A stretch of DNA of 64,000 nucleotides from Pseudideonella sakaiensis (GCF_001293525.1 NZ_BBYR01000017.1:1-64000), one strand, 5' to 3'; positions 9,613-18,182 are shown, counted from the stretch's first letter. Made by a program: numbers and translations. The notes: generated by a model from the letters alone, not told the origin.

Positions 9613-9870
9613 TTGAACACGATCAACTGGCTGCCCAAGGCACTTCGTCAGCTGCGGAGGATCGATGCTCACGCAGGGAAGCAGATCCGCACCGCCGTCA
9701 GCGCTGAGCTCGTGGATCTCGCCTCGGCAAGAAACGTCAAGGCGCTCACCAACCACGAGTACGGGTACAGACTGCGCGTTGGCCACTACCGGGTCTTCTT
9801 CGACTTCGATGGCGCCGTCCGCATCGTCAGCATTGAAGAGGTCAGGAAGCGCGATGAACGCACGTACTGA
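9613..9870 (+). CDS. RelE/ParE-superfamily toxin
   Basis: 85 residues from a TTG start (NTINWLPKALRQLRRIDA). The sequence has the RelE/ParE pattern: a W-x3-A-x-R-Q-L-like first helix, a central VKALTNHEYGYRLRVGHYRVFFDFD strand segment, and the C-terminal IVSIEEVRKRDERTY ending with conserved Arg and Tyr. Members either cut mRNA on the ribosome (RelE) or poison gyrase (ParE); which applies is not clear, though the terminal R-x3-Y favours the RelE-like branch. It is first in the operon and overlaps the antitoxin by 17 bp. Confidence 0.82.
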   Translation: MNTINWLPKALRQLRRIDAHAGKQIRTAVSAELVDLASARNVKALTNHEYGYRLRVGHYRVFFDFDGAVRIVSIEEVRKRDERTY

Positions 9871-10186
9871 GTTCCAGGTCATCGTCGGCCAAGACGGAAA
9901 GCCCGCCTTCGTCGTCATTCCTTACGAACAGTTCCGCCGCATGAAGGGCGGTTTCACGCAGGGGACGGTACCCAACGAAGTGGTGAACCTTGCCTTCGAG
10001 CGGGGCGTCTCCCCGATGGCCGCGTGGCGCGAGCACTTCGGGCTCACCCAGGCCGAGCTGGCCGGCCGAATCGGCATCACACAGGCCGCGTACGCCCAGA
10101 TGGAGCGCGTGAAGCAACCGCGCCGGGCGACCTTGGAGAAGGTGGCTACCGCTCTTGGGCTGGAGCTCGAACAACTCCGCTGGTGA
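9854..10186 (+). CDS. Antitoxin with Phd-like N terminus and XRE helix-turn-helix
   Basis: 110 residues. The N-terminal ~35 residues (FQVIVGQDGKPAFVVIPYEQFRRM) look like the Phd/YefM strand-helix, with the VVIPYEQF signature. Residues ~58-108 form an XRE helix-turn-helix: WREHFGLTQAELAGRIGI, then TQAAYAQMERVKQPR. Normally the toxin-binding part of an XRE antitoxin flanks the HTH, so this gene appears to join a Phd-type segment to an XRE DNA-binding domain. It starts inside the toxin gene (17-bp overlap), indicating translational coupling, and probably represses at the palindrome 9581-9604. Confidence 0.82.
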   Translation: MNARTEFQVIVGQDGKPAFVVIPYEQFRRMKGGFTQGTVPNEVVNLAFERGVSPMAAWREHFGLTQAELAGRIGITQAAYAQMERVKQPRRATLEKVATALGLELEQLRW

Positions 10187-10304
10187 ACGCTGTCGGGGTG
10201 ATCTCCCCATGTCCCCCACCTCGGTGCCACCCCCTTTCGCCTTCGACCCCGGACCGCTCTCCGCACGAAGCGACGCAGCCACCTGCGCCCCTGCCACGCC
10301 CGCC

Positions 10305-11201
10305 TCAGAACTGCCGCCGCCGCTCCACCATCCCCGCGAACTTCTCGAACTCGCCCTCGTCGACCCCGTAGCTGTGGTCTGCATCGGGGAACTGCCCCTG
10401 CTTCACCTCGGCCACGTAGGCCTTCAGCCCCGCGACCGCCACCTCGGTCAGGTTCGCATAGCGCTTCGTGAACTTCGGCTTGAAGTCCGTGAACACGCCC
10501 AGCAGGTCGTAGGACAGGAGGATCTGCCCGTCGCAGCCCGCGCCGGCTCCGATCCCGATCGTCGGAATCTCCAGCTGCTTCGAGATCAGTTCCGCGATCC
10601 GCGCCGGCACCGCCTCGAACTCCAGCATGAAGCAGCCCGCGTCCTGGATCGCCAGCGCGTCCTCCAGGATCTTCATCGCCGCGTCCGCCGTGCGGCCCTG
10701 GATCCGGAAGCCGCCGAAGGTCGCCACCGTGTGCGGTGTCAGCCCGATGTGCGACGCCGTCGGAATCCCCGCGTCCACCATCGCCTTCAGGATGTGGGCC
10801 TGCGACTTCCCGCCCTGCGGCTTCACCGCGTCGCAGCCGGCGTCCTGCATGAAGCGCGTCGCGTTCTGCAGCGCGCGTTCCACCGTGTGGTAGCTCTGGT
10901 AAGGCATGCAGCCCAGCACGAAGGTGTTCGGCGCGCCGCGGCGCACCGCCTGCGCGTGCAGCACCATCATGTCCATCGTCGCCGGGATCGTGTTCGCGTG
11001 GCCATGCGCCACCATCGCCAGGCTGTCGCCCACGACCGCCACGTCCACGCCGGCCAGCTCGGCCCACTTGGCCGACGTGTAGTCCGGCACCGAGGTGTAG
11101 ACCATCTTCTCGCCGGTCTGCTTGGACGCGCGGATCTCGGTGATCGTGCGCTTCTTGCGCTCGGCGGGCGCCGGCGCGGGGGAGGTGGCAGGTGTGGACA
11201 T
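10305..11201 (-). CDS. PanB-family protein (ketopantoate hydroxymethyltransferase-like) with altered active site
   Basis: 298 residues in the isocitrate lyase/PEP mutase superfamily, clearly aligned with PanB: AVVGDSLAMV (Asp59 equals E. coli Asp45), RRGAPN, SHIGLTPHTVATFGG (His151 equals His136), FMLEFEAVP (Glu194 equals Glu181), IGIGAGAGCDGQIL. Two residues of true PanB are replaced: Asp84 is Cys98 (VLGCMP) and Glu114 is Gln129 (VKPQGG). It is the last gene of a run with PhyH, an FAD oxidoreductase and a TRAP transporter, which is not a pantothenate context. It may therefore carry out a different aldol or lyase reaction in a catabolic route. Numbering of E. coli PanB is from memory. A simple misannotated biosynthetic panB is the alternative. 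Confidence 0.8.
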   Translation of the reverse strand: MSTPATSPAPAPAERKKRTITEIRASKQTGEKMVYTSVPDYTSAKWAELAGVDVAVVGDSLAMVAHGHANTIPATMDMMVLHAQAVRRGAPNTFVLGCMPYQSYHTVERALQNATRFMQDAGCDAVKPQGGKSQAHILKAMVDAGIPTASHIGLTPHTVATFGGFRIQGRTADAAMKILEDALAIQDAGCFMLEFEAVPARIAELISKQLEIPTIGIGAGAGCDGQILLSYDLLGVFTDFKPKFTKRYANLTEVAVAGLKAYVAEVKQGQFPDADHSYGVDEGEFEKFAGMVERRRQF

Positions 11202-11221
11202 CGGGGGCTCCGTCGACGTGT

Positions 11222-12127
11222 TCAGCGGGCCACGGCCATGCCGGCCTCGGCCTGCTGCAGCGCGAAGATCGAGGTGTAGCCCTTCGACCAGTCCGGCGGC
11301 ATCAGGCAGGGGCGCGGGTCGTGGTGGGCGTAGCGCGCGGGCTGGCCGCGCAGCAGGAACTGGTCGTGCTTCGGCCGGATCGGGTTCACCGTGTAGGGGA
11401 AGGCATCGGCCGAGGTCAGCGTGTTCAGCAGCAGCGGCCGGCCCAGGTCCGACTGGTTGCGCGCCGAGTAGTGCAGCGTGCGGCAGTTGTGGATCGTCAG
11501 CGAGCCGGCCGGGCCGGGCAGGAACACCGCCTGCTTCAGGTCGAGCCGCGCGCAGTCCGCCTCGGACAGGCAGCCCGTCCACTGCCCGTCGGCGTCGTAC
11601 TGCGACAGCATCGGGTCGATCAGGTGGCTGCGCGGCAGCACCGCCAGCGGGCCCTGGTCCATGCCGCAGTCGTACAGGTAGGTGCCCACCGTCAGCGGCG
11701 AGTAGTTGGTGTGCGGCCAGAAGCTGATGTCGTAGTGCCACTTCACCTCCTCGCCGCCCTGCGCCCACTTGAAGTTGAGCTTGGAGTGGTGGAACTTCAC
11801 GTCCGGGCCTACCAGGTCGGCCACGATGTCGGGCATGGCCGAGTGCAGGCAGTAGTCCCAGTAGGCCGGGTGCTGCTCTACCGGGTTCGACACCCGGCGC
11901 AGCCGCGGCGCGCTCGCGCTGTGGCGCGGCTCCAGGTCGAACACCGCGTCGGTGCGCGTCACCGCGCGGCTGCGTTCGACCAGTTCGTCGGTGGCCGCGC
12001 GCAGCCGCGCCAGCCAGGCCTCGTCGATCGCCCGTTCGACGAGCAGGTAGCCTTCGTTGAAGTAGAACTCGCGCTGCGCCTGCGTCAGCACCTTCGGCGG
12101 AATGGCCAGGATCTGTTCGGGGGTCAT
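11222..12127 (-). CDS. Phytanoyl-CoA dioxygenase (PhyH) family oxygenase
   Basis: 301 residues of the Fe(II)/2-oxoglutarate double-stranded beta-helix fold. The iron triad is visible: WHYDISFW gives the H-x-D pair, and SLTIHNCRTLHYSARN gives the distal His, followed by the arginine expected to bind 2-oxoglutarate (LGRPLLLN). It starts MTPEQILAIPPKVLTQAQREF, a normal PhyH N terminus. PhyH-family enzymes hydroxylate many small substrates besides phytanoyl-CoA. It lies 23 bp after the FAD oxidoreductase gene and 20 bp before the PanB-like gene, so the three should be co-expressed and act on one compound imported by the TRAP system. Confidence 0.88.
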   Translation of the reverse strand: MTPEQILAIPPKVLTQAQREFYFNEGYLLVERAIDEAWLARLRAATDELVERSRAVTRTDAVFDLEPRHSASAPRLRRVSNPVEQHPAYWDYCLHSAMPDIVADLVGPDVKFHHSKLNFKWAQGGEEVKWHYDISFWPHTNYSPLTVGTYLYDCGMDQGPLAVLPRSHLIDPMLSQYDADGQWTGCLSEADCARLDLKQAVFLPGPAGSLTIHNCRTLHYSARNQSDLGRPLLLNTLTSADAFPYTVNPIRPKHDQFLLRGQPARYAHHDPRPCLMPPDWSKGYTSIFALQQAEAGMAVAR

Positions 12128-12150
12128 CGGGGCTCTCCAGGAGAAAGGGG

Positions 12151-13473
12151 TCAATCGTCGAGACGGGCGCCCAGGCGGTTCAGCGCCTCGCGCACCGCCT
12201 GCCCGGGCAACTCGCGCGGCTGCAGGCCGTCGCGCGTCGCCAGCGTGGCGGCCACGCCCAGCGCCTGGCCGTAGCCGAAGCACTGCGCCGTCACCCGCGC
12301 CGAGGCCACCGCCTCGTGCTCGCCCGACAGGCAGCGCCCGCCGAACAGCAGGCCCTCGCCGCGTTCGGGCACGAAGCAGCCGTAGGGCACCTCGTAGTAG
12401 TCGTTCAGCAGCCACTCCACGCGCGGCCGGTCGCCGGCATGCAGCTCGATCGGCCACGGCGAACGCGCGATGCCGTCGGCGAACTTGCGGCCGGCCACCA
12501 CGTCGGCATTGCGCAGCACCGCCAGGCCCGCGCCCTGGCGCGTCTGGCGCACGCCCACCTGCACGCCGGTGTCGTTGACCCAGCTGTGCTCGCAGCCGGC
12601 CAGCCGCTCGCGGAAGAAGCGCGCATAGGCGCGCACCTGCAGCCGGCCCTGCACCTCGGCCTCGCTGAAGTCGCTGCCCTGCACCACGTTCAGCTCGCGC
12701 CCGTCGGCGGCGCGGATGCGGGTGCAGTTGCACAGCAGCTCGCCCGGGCGCGTGGTGGGGAAGAGCCAGATCTTGCTGCGCGGCAGGTCCTGGCCGGCGC
12801 CCTGCGCCTCGACGATCAGCGCGCTCACCGCCGCCGGCATGATGGTGTCGCTGCCGTGGGCGGCCAGGAAGCGCGGGATGTCCACGCCCTGCAGCCGGAA
12901 GATCATCGTCGGGTTCTGCACCACGCCGTCCGCGCCGCAGGACGTGCGCAGCCCGGCCAGCGCCAGCAGGTCGGCGTCGCCGCTGGCGTCGATGCTGAGC
13001 CGCGCGCGCACGTCGAGCCGGCCCGACTTGGTCCAGACGATGGCGCCCTCGATCAGGTCGCCGTTGCGCTGCACCTCGGTGCACAGCGCGTGGTAGAGCA
13101 CGCGCACGCCGGCCTCGGCCAGCAGCGCATCGGCACTCTCGCGCCAGGCCAGCGGCTCGTGCACCCGCGTGAAGGTCTTGCCGTAGCGCAGCGGGGGGCC
13201 CAGGCCGCCGCGGCCTTCCATCTGGGCGATGAACTCGTCGACGAAGCCATGCACCAGCTGGCGCGGCGTCCGCGGCAGATCCTCGGCCTCGTACAACCCG
13301 CAGACCGTGCCCGACAGGCCGGCCACCGCGCCGCCGCCGCAGAAGCCGTAGCGCTCGACCAGCAGCACGCGCAGCCCGGCCCGCGCCGCGGTGCAGGCCG
13401 CGGCCACCCCGGTGGCGCCTCCGCCCACCACCAGCAGGTCGACCTCGACCCGTTCGACCGGCCGTGCGTCCAT
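12151..13473 (-). CDS. FAD-dependent oxidoreductase (FAD_oxidored / HdrA-like fold)
   Basis: 440 residues. The N-terminal dinucleotide motif VDLLVVGGGATGVAAACTAA is followed by LLVERYGFCGGGAVAGLSG, the pattern of the Pfam FAD_oxidored family, in which the flavin sits near a glycine-rich loop with a cysteine. The C terminus has a second FAD contact region (YEVPYGCFVPE, LLFGGRCLSGEHEA). Substrates of this family are mostly unknown. It is 11 bp downstream of the TRAP large permease, so it probably oxidises the imported compound or a product of it. The start is the ATG at 13473, directly before the conserved region. Confidence 0.83.
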   Translation of the reverse strand: MDARPVERVEVDLLVVGGGATGVAAACTAARAGLRVLLVERYGFCGGGAVAGLSGTVCGLYEAEDLPRTPRQLVHGFVDEFIAQMEGRGGLGPPLRYGKTFTRVHEPLAWRESADALLAEAGVRVLYHALCTEVQRNGDLIEGAIVWTKSGRLDVRARLSIDASGDADLLALAGLRTSCGADGVVQNPTMIFRLQGVDIPRFLAAHGSDTIMPAAVSALIVEAQGAGQDLPRSKIWLFPTTRPGELLCNCTRIRAADGRELNVVQGSDFSEAEVQGRLQVRAYARFFRERLAGCEHSWVNDTGVQVGVRQTRQGAGLAVLRNADVVAGRKFADGIARSPWPIELHAGDRPRVEWLLNDYYEVPYGCFVPERGEGLLFGGRCLSGEHEAVASARVTAQCFGYGQALGVAATLATRDGLQPRELPGQAVREALNRLGARLDD

Positions 13474-13484
13474 GGCCGTTTCCT

Positions 13485-14807
13485 TCAGCGCAGGGCCATG
13501 GCCACGCCCGGCAGCCAGGTGACGAGGGCGGGCCAGTACAGGGTCATCGACAACACCACCAGCTGCAGCCCGATGAAGGGCACCATGCCGGCATACATGT
13601 GGCGCATGGTGATCTCGGGCGGCGCCACCGCGCGCAGGTAGAAGATGGCCGGCGCCAGCGGCGGCGTCAGGTAGCTGGTCTGGATCATGATCAGGAACAG
13701 GATGCAGAACCACACCGGATCGAAGCCCACGCCGGTGACCAGCGGCGTGAAGATCGGCAGGAAGATCAGCACGATCGAGATCCAGTCCAGGAAGAAGCCG
13801 GCGATGAAGAGGATGAACAGCACCATCCCCAGCAGCTGCCAGGGCGTGAGCTGCATCTCGCGGATCAGGCTGCTGGCCAGGTTGATGCCGCCGCCGCCGA
13901 TGAACACGCCGGTGAACAGCGTGCCGCCCAGCAGCACGGCCATGATCATCGCGGTGACGCGCGCGGTCTTCAGCAGGCTGTCGTACAGGCCCGGCCAGCT
14001 GAAGCGGCGGTAGACGACGGTGAGCAGCACCGCGCACACGCAGCCGATGGCCGCGGCCTCCGTCGGCGAGGCCAGCCCGCCGAGGATGGACCCGAGCACC
14101 GCGACGATCATGCCCAGCGGCGGCAGCAGGTTGCGTGCGGTGATGCCCAGCTTCTGCACGAAGCTGGGGTCGTTCGGGTCGGGCGGGATGCGTGGCCCGT
14201 GCGCCGGCCGGAGGATGCACAGCGCGAGCACGTAGACCAGGTACAGGCCCGCCATCAGCAGGCCGGGGAAGACCATGCCGTACATCAGGTCGCCGACCGA
14301 GACATTGGCCAGCGGCCCCATCACGATCACCACCACCGACGGCGGGATGATGGTGCCCAGCGAGCCGCCGGCGCAGATCACGCCGCTGATCAGGCGCTTG
14401 TCGTAGCCGTAGCGCAGCATGATCGGGATCGTCAGCAGGCCGACCACGGACTCGGTGGCGCCGATCACGCCGCTGGACGCCGCGAACACCACGCACATCA
14501 GCACCGTGGCGATCGCCAGCCCGCCGGGCAGGCGGCGGGTCCAGATGTGGATGGCCTCGAACAGGCGGTCGGCGATGCCGGACTTCTCCAGCACCGCGCC
14601 CATGAAGACGAACAGCGGGATCGCCGCGAACACGAAGTTCGAGGCCAGGTCGTCGATCTTCTCGACGAACTGGTGCATCACCGCCGGGCCGAAGGTCAGC
14701 AGGCCGAAGCCGGTGGCCGTCAGCAGCATCGCGAAGGCGACCTGCACGCCCAGGAACATCAGCCCGAAGGCCACCGGCAGCATCAGGAAGGGCAGGTAGG
14801 CGTTCAT
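13485..14807 (-). CDS. TRAP transporter large permease (DctM)
   Basis: 440 residues with about twelve hydrophobic segments, normal for DctM. Family hallmarks are VFAAIPLFVFMGAVLEKSG, FAASSGVIGATESVVGLLTIPIM (split), VICAGGSLGTIIPPSVVVIV and LASPTEAAAIGCVCAVL. It forms the Na+-coupled channel of a tripartite ATP-independent periplasmic transporter. Its start overlaps the DctQ stop by 4 bp (ATGA), and it is followed by the FAD oxidoreductase. Confidence 0.93.
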   Translation of the reverse strand: MNAYLPFLMLPVAFGLMFLGVQVAFAMLLTATGFGLLTFGPAVMHQFVEKIDDLASNFVFAAIPLFVFMGAVLEKSGIADRLFEAIHIWTRRLPGGLAIATVLMCVVFAASSGVIGATESVVGLLTIPIMLRYGYDKRLISGVICAGGSLGTIIPPSVVVIVMGPLANVSVGDLMYGMVFPGLLMAGLYLVYVLALCILRPAHGPRIPPDPNDPSFVQKLGITARNLLPPLGMIVAVLGSILGGLASPTEAAAIGCVCAVLLTVVYRRFSWPGLYDSLLKTARVTAMIMAVLLGGTLFTGVFIGGGGINLASSLIREMQLTPWQLLGMVLFILFIAGFFLDWISIVLIFLPIFTPLVTGVGFDPVWFCILFLIMIQTSYLTPPLAPAIFYLRAVAPPEITMRHMYAGMVPFIGLQLVVLSMTLYWPALVTWLPGVAMALR

Positions 14808-15316
14808 GCCGGGGTCCGCTCGCCGGGCCGGGCGCCGGGCACCAGGGTCTTGGCCAGCTCGCACAGCACCTGCAGCGCGAAGGTGGCGAAGGCCAGCGTG
14901 AAGACCAGCCGGAACGGCCACACGGGCAGGTTCAGCGCCGACTGGCCCGAGGTCTCGCCGCGCGCGTAGCCGCTGCTGGCGTAGCCCCAGAGCGTCCAGG
15001 TCAGCCACAGCAGGATGGGCAGCACCAGCGCGTAGACCAGCGCGTCGATGGCGCGGCGCGCCCCCGGCGGCAGGCTGCCGCTCAGCACGTCGATGCGGAT
15101 GTGCTCGCCCTGCCGCAGCGTGTAGGCCAGCGCCAGCAGGAAGTGCGAACCGGTCAGCGTGTAGCCGACTTCGTAGGCCCAGATGGTGGGCGCGCCGAAG
15201 GCATAACGGGCCACCACCTCCCAGGTGGTGGCCAGCACCAGCGGCACCAGCAGCAGCGCCGCCAGGATGCCGATGGCCAGGACCCAGCGCTCGGCCAGGC
15301 CGATGAGGCGTTTCAC
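14804..15316 (-). CDS. TRAP transporter small permease (DctQ)
   Basis: 170 residues from a GTG at 15316 (VKRLIGLAERWVLAIG). Four hydrophobic helices are visible: ~12-35, ~48-70 (including WAYEVGYTLTGSHFLLALAYTLRQ), ~88-108 and ~128-150. The second-helix segment with EHIRIDVLSG is the DctQ signature. It bridges the binding protein DctP and the large permease. It lies between them, overlaps DctM by 4 bp and follows DctP after 83 bp. Confidence 0.88.
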   Translation of the reverse strand: MKRLIGLAERWVLAIGILAALLLVPLVLATTWEVVARYAFGAPTIWAYEVGYTLTGSHFLLALAYTLRQGEHIRIDVLSGSLPPGARRAIDALVYALVLPILLWLTWTLWGYASSGYARGETSGQSALNLPVWPFRLVFTLAFATFALQVLCELAKTLVPGARPGERTPA

Positions 15317-15399
15317 GAAGAGATTCCTTGCGGTGTGCGCGGGCACGGTCGGGCCCGCGGCGGGCCGCAGGGCCCGCGGCGGGCCCCTGCCCTCGGTCG

Positions 15400-16467
15400 T
15401 CAGCTGCGCTTGACCTTGACCTTGCGCCAGTCGTCGGCGTCGCGCCAGGCGGCGTCGAACTCGGTCTGGCTCTTGTGCACCCGGGCGAAGTACTTGGACT
15501 TGCTCTCGCGCGCCGTCTTGTTGGCCCAGTCCAGGCCGATCTTGCGGGTGGCGAACTGCACCTCGTCGTCGAGCTCGGTCATGATGACGCCCTGCTTCTT
15601 GTAGAAGTCGAAGGCCTTGGCGTCCTCGACGCCGATGCGCGTCCAGCTCTCGAAGGTGACGAGCTTGGCCACCAGCTCGACGAGCTTCTGGTCGTTCGGC
15701 GGCATCTTGGCCCAGACGTCCTTGTTCACGACCAGCTCGAAGGGCGCGCAGGGCTGGTGCACGCCCGGGTAGCTGAGGTGCTTGGCCACCTTGTAGAAGC
15801 CGGGCGAGACGTTCTCCCACAGCGTGCCCCATTCGGTGGCGTCGATCGCGCCGCGCTCGAGCATCGGGAAGACGTCGCCGCCGGCGGTGGTGACGGGGGC
15901 AGCGCCCAGGTCCTTGGCCATCTCCAGCCAGGCGCCGGCGGTGCGCAGCTTCAGGCCCTTCAGGTCGGCCAGCGTCTTGACCTGCTTGCGCGAATGCAGG
16001 AAGACCTCGGCGGTGCGCATGAACAGCGGCATCGAGATCACGCCGTCGGATTCGTCGCGGAACTGCCGCTGCAGATCGGCGCCACCCGCTTCGTACAGCC
16101 AGTGCAGCATGCGCTCGGCGTCGAAGCTGCCGGCATAGCCGCCGAACAGCGCGGTGGTGGTGTCCTTGCCCCAGTCGTAGCCGATCCAGGTGTGGCCGCA
16201 CTCGGCCAGGCCGTTCTTCACCGTCTCGGGCACCTTCAGCGCATTGCCCAGGCCGCCGCCGGGGAAGGTCTGGATCTTGAAGCGGCCGCCGGACAGGAAC
16301 TCCATGCGCTCGGCGAAGGCCTTGGCGCCGATGTCCATCAGCGGGCCGCCGGCCCAGCCGGTGGCCATCTTCCAGTTGTAGGTGGGGCCGGCCTGGGCCT
16401 GCGCTGCGGTGGCGGACAGCAGACCTGCACCGGCCAGGCCGGTGCCGACGAACAGACGGCGTTTCAT
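15400..16467 (-). CDS. TRAP transporter substrate-binding protein (DctP)
   Basis: 355 residues from the ATG at 16467, chosen because a GGAGACAACC ribosome site precedes it; an in-frame ATG at 16500 would add a non-signal extension. Residues 1-25 form a signal peptide with a twin-arginine-like MKRRLFVG and an AQAQA cut region. The body is the TRAP periplasmic fold, including MATGWAGGPLMDIGAKAF, RFKIQTFPGGGLGNAL and the ATEWGTLWENVSPGFYKVAK stretch typical of the FcbT1/DctP7 subfamily, which binds alpha-keto acids, mandelate-like or other monocarboxylates. The exact ligand is not predictable. It heads the TRAP operon. Confidence 0.92.
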   Translation of the reverse strand: MKRRLFVGTGLAGAGLLSATAAQAQAGPTYNWKMATGWAGGPLMDIGAKAFAERMEFLSGGRFKIQTFPGGGLGNALKVPETVKNGLAECGHTWIGYDWGKDTTTALFGGYAGSFDAERMLHWLYEAGGADLQRQFRDESDGVISMPLFMRTAEVFLHSRKQVKTLADLKGLKLRTAGAWLEMAKDLGAAPVTTAGGDVFPMLERGAIDATEWGTLWENVSPGFYKVAKHLSYPGVHQPCAPFELVVNKDVWAKMPPNDQKLVELVAKLVTFESWTRIGVEDAKAFDFYKKQGVIMTELDDEVQFATRKIGLDWANKTARESKSKYFARVHKSQTEFDAAWRDADDWRKVKVKRS

Positions 16468-16504
16468 GGGGGTTGTCTCCTTCGGATGTTGTGGTGTCAT
16501 CGCC

Positions 16505-17317
16505 TCAGGCGAGTGCCCGGGACTCGTCGGGCGTCAGCACCGGGCCATCCAGCGTGACGCGTTTCTCCTGGGTCTCGCCGCTGCGGAAGCGCGCCACGAT
16601 GGGCCGCAGCTCGGCCTTCACGTGGGTCTCGTCGTAGCCGTTGAACAGGTGGCCGAGCAGGCCGCGGTCCAGGTCCGAGGTGCCCATCAGCCAGTCGGCG
16701 ATCGGGAAGGTCAGGTTCATGTTCTTGTGCATCATGATTCCCTGGTTGTGGTGGGCCGTGTGGTGGCGCCGGATCGTGTTCACGAAGGGCATGTGGCGCA
16801 CGAAGGCGTTGTCCTTCACGTGGCAGCAGAAATGGAAGCTCTCGTAGACCAGGTAGTGGCCGACCATCGTCAGGTAGACGATGTAGCCGGCATTCGCGTT
16901 GATCAGCTGCGCGGCGGTGTAACCGAGGACGCCGCCGAACACGCCGAGCACGATCAGCACGCGCCAGGGAAAGAAGACGATGCGGAACTCGCGCACCGTG
17001 TCGATGGTGACGTCGTTGTCGGTGAAGTACTGGTGGTGCTCGCGCGTGTGGCGCTCGTAGATGGCGCGCAGTGCGAACACGTCGATGCGCCGGTGCATCA
17101 CGTACTTGTGCATCGCCCACTCGACCAGGTTGCCGGCCAGGAAGACCGGCAGCATCAGCGCCCATTCCCAGGTGGCGCCTTCGATGCGCTGCAGGCACAG
17201 CACGATCGCCGTGATGCCCACCGCGTACATCACGCCGATGTGCACGATCCCGTTGTAGAACGGGCTGATGCGCCCCTTGTACTGTTCGCGGAAGCGGCGC
17301 TGGCGCTCGGTCATCAT
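16505..17317 (-). CDS. Membrane fatty acid hydroxylase / sterol desaturase family protein
   Basis: 270 residues with four or so membrane segments. Eight or more histidines are arranged as in di-iron membrane hydroxylases: HKYVMH (~68), HTREHHQYF (~90), HYLVYESFHFCCH (~153) and RRHHTAHH (~185). The family hydroxylates or desaturates fatty acids, sterols or carotenoids in the membrane. It is the first gene after the GntR divergent promoter and is 38 bp upstream of dctP, so it may belong to the same transcript as the TRAP and oxidase genes. That would give the cluster a second oxygenase; which substrate it acts on is unknown. Confidence 0.85.
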   Translation of the reverse strand: MMTERQRRFREQYKGRISPFYNGIVHIGVMYAVGITAIVLCLQRIEGATWEWALMLPVFLAGNLVEWAMHKYVMHRRIDVFALRAIYERHTREHHQYFTDNDVTIDTVREFRIVFFPWRVLIVLGVFGGVLGYTAAQLINANAGYIVYLTMVGHYLVYESFHFCCHVKDNAFVRHMPFVNTIRRHHTAHHNQGIMMHKNMNLTFPIADWLMGTSDLDRGLLGHLFNGYDETHVKAELRPIVARFRSGETQEKRVTLDGPVLTPDESRALA

Positions 17318-17347
17318 GGCTCGACACTCCTGTGCGATGCAACTAAC

Positions 17348-17373
17348 ATATCAGTGCGATCCTAGATCGATAT
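17348..17373. promoter_or_regulatory. Nested inverted repeat between hydroxylase and GntR genes
   Basis: ATATC (17348-17352) pairs with GATAT (17369-17373), and two GATC motifs (17358-17361 and 17365-17368) flank CTA in the centre. The site is in the 62-bp divergent gap, 7 bp before the GntR ATG. Its size and A/T content fit an operator for the FCD regulator next to it; binding is inferred. Confidence 0.55.
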
Positions 17374-17379
17374 GAAGAC

Positions 17380-18156
17380 ATGTCAAGACTGAAAGTCCCT
17401 GAGGCCCGGACACGCGCGCCCGCTCGCGCGCGGACACGCAGTCCCCGGGCGACGAGCGCAGCGCCGTCCGACGGCGCGGCCGGGGCCGAGGGTGCGTCGC
17501 CGCTGCCGGGCAAGCCGAGCACGCTGGCGGCGCAGGCCTATGCGCGCATCGAGGAGATGATCGTGAAGCTGGAGATGCCGCCGGGCAGCGTCATCAGCGA
17601 GGCCGAGGTGTCGGCCGCGCTGGGCATCGGCCGCACGCCGGTGCGCGAGGCGCTGCAGCGGCTGGCCCGCGAGCACCTGGTGCTGATCTTGCCGCAGCGC
17701 GGCGTGCTGGTGTCGGAGATCGACATCAAGCGCCAGCTCAGGCTGCTGGAGACCCGGCGCGAGGTCGAGCGCCTGGTGGCGCGTTCGGCCGCGCGGCGGG
17801 CCACCGACGCGGAGAACCGCCGCTTTGCCGAGCTGGCCGACGAGTTCCACGCCGCGGCGGCCTCGGCCGACCAGGTGCGCTTCATGCGTGCCGACAAGGC
17901 CTTCAACGACCTGTCGCTGGTCGCCGCCCGCAACGAGTTCGCCGCCGGCGCCATGGGCCTGATGCACGGCCTGTCGCGCCGCTTCTGGTTCATGCACCAC
18001 CGGCAGGCCGACGACACCGCGGTGATGGCCCGGCTGCACGGGGACCTGGCCGCCGCCATCGCCCGGCGCGACGGCGCCGCGGCCGCTGCGGCGCTCGACG
18101 CGCTGATCGACCACACCGAGGCCTTCACCAAGGTCACGGTGAGCACCGACTACTGA
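17380..18156 (+). CDS. GntR family transcriptional regulator, FCD domain
   Basis: 258 residues. An Arg/Ala/Pro-rich, probably disordered leader occupies residues 1-45. The winged helix follows (VISEAEVSAALGIGRTPVREALQRLAREHLV), then an FCD domain (from ~125) with FMRADKAFNDLSLVAA and a final HLxxAI-like histidine region (FMHHRQADDTAVMARLHGDL). FCD regulators generally release DNA on binding a carboxylic acid. It is transcribed away from the hydroxylase-TRAP-oxidase genes and shares a palindromic intergenic region with them, so it is probably their local repressor. Confidence 0.87.
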   Translation: MSRLKVPEARTRAPARARTRSPRATSAAPSDGAAGAEGASPLPGKPSTLAAQAYARIEEMIVKLEMPPGSVISEAEVSAALGIGRTPVREALQRLAREHLVLILPQRGVLVSEIDIKRQLRLLETRREVERLVARSAARRATDAENRRFAELADEFHAAAASADQVRFMRADKAFNDLSLVAARNEFAAGAMGLMHGLSRRFWFMHHRQADDTAVMARLHGDLAAAIARRDGAAAAAALDALIDHTEAFTKVTVSTDY

Positions 18157-18182
18157 CCGCCTCCGCCCCTGGAAGGATCCCC

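Noticed and set aside
15328-16557. 409-residue plus-strand frame opposite dctP
   Set aside because: Shadow of the binding-protein gene, which has a signal peptide and TRAP motifs.
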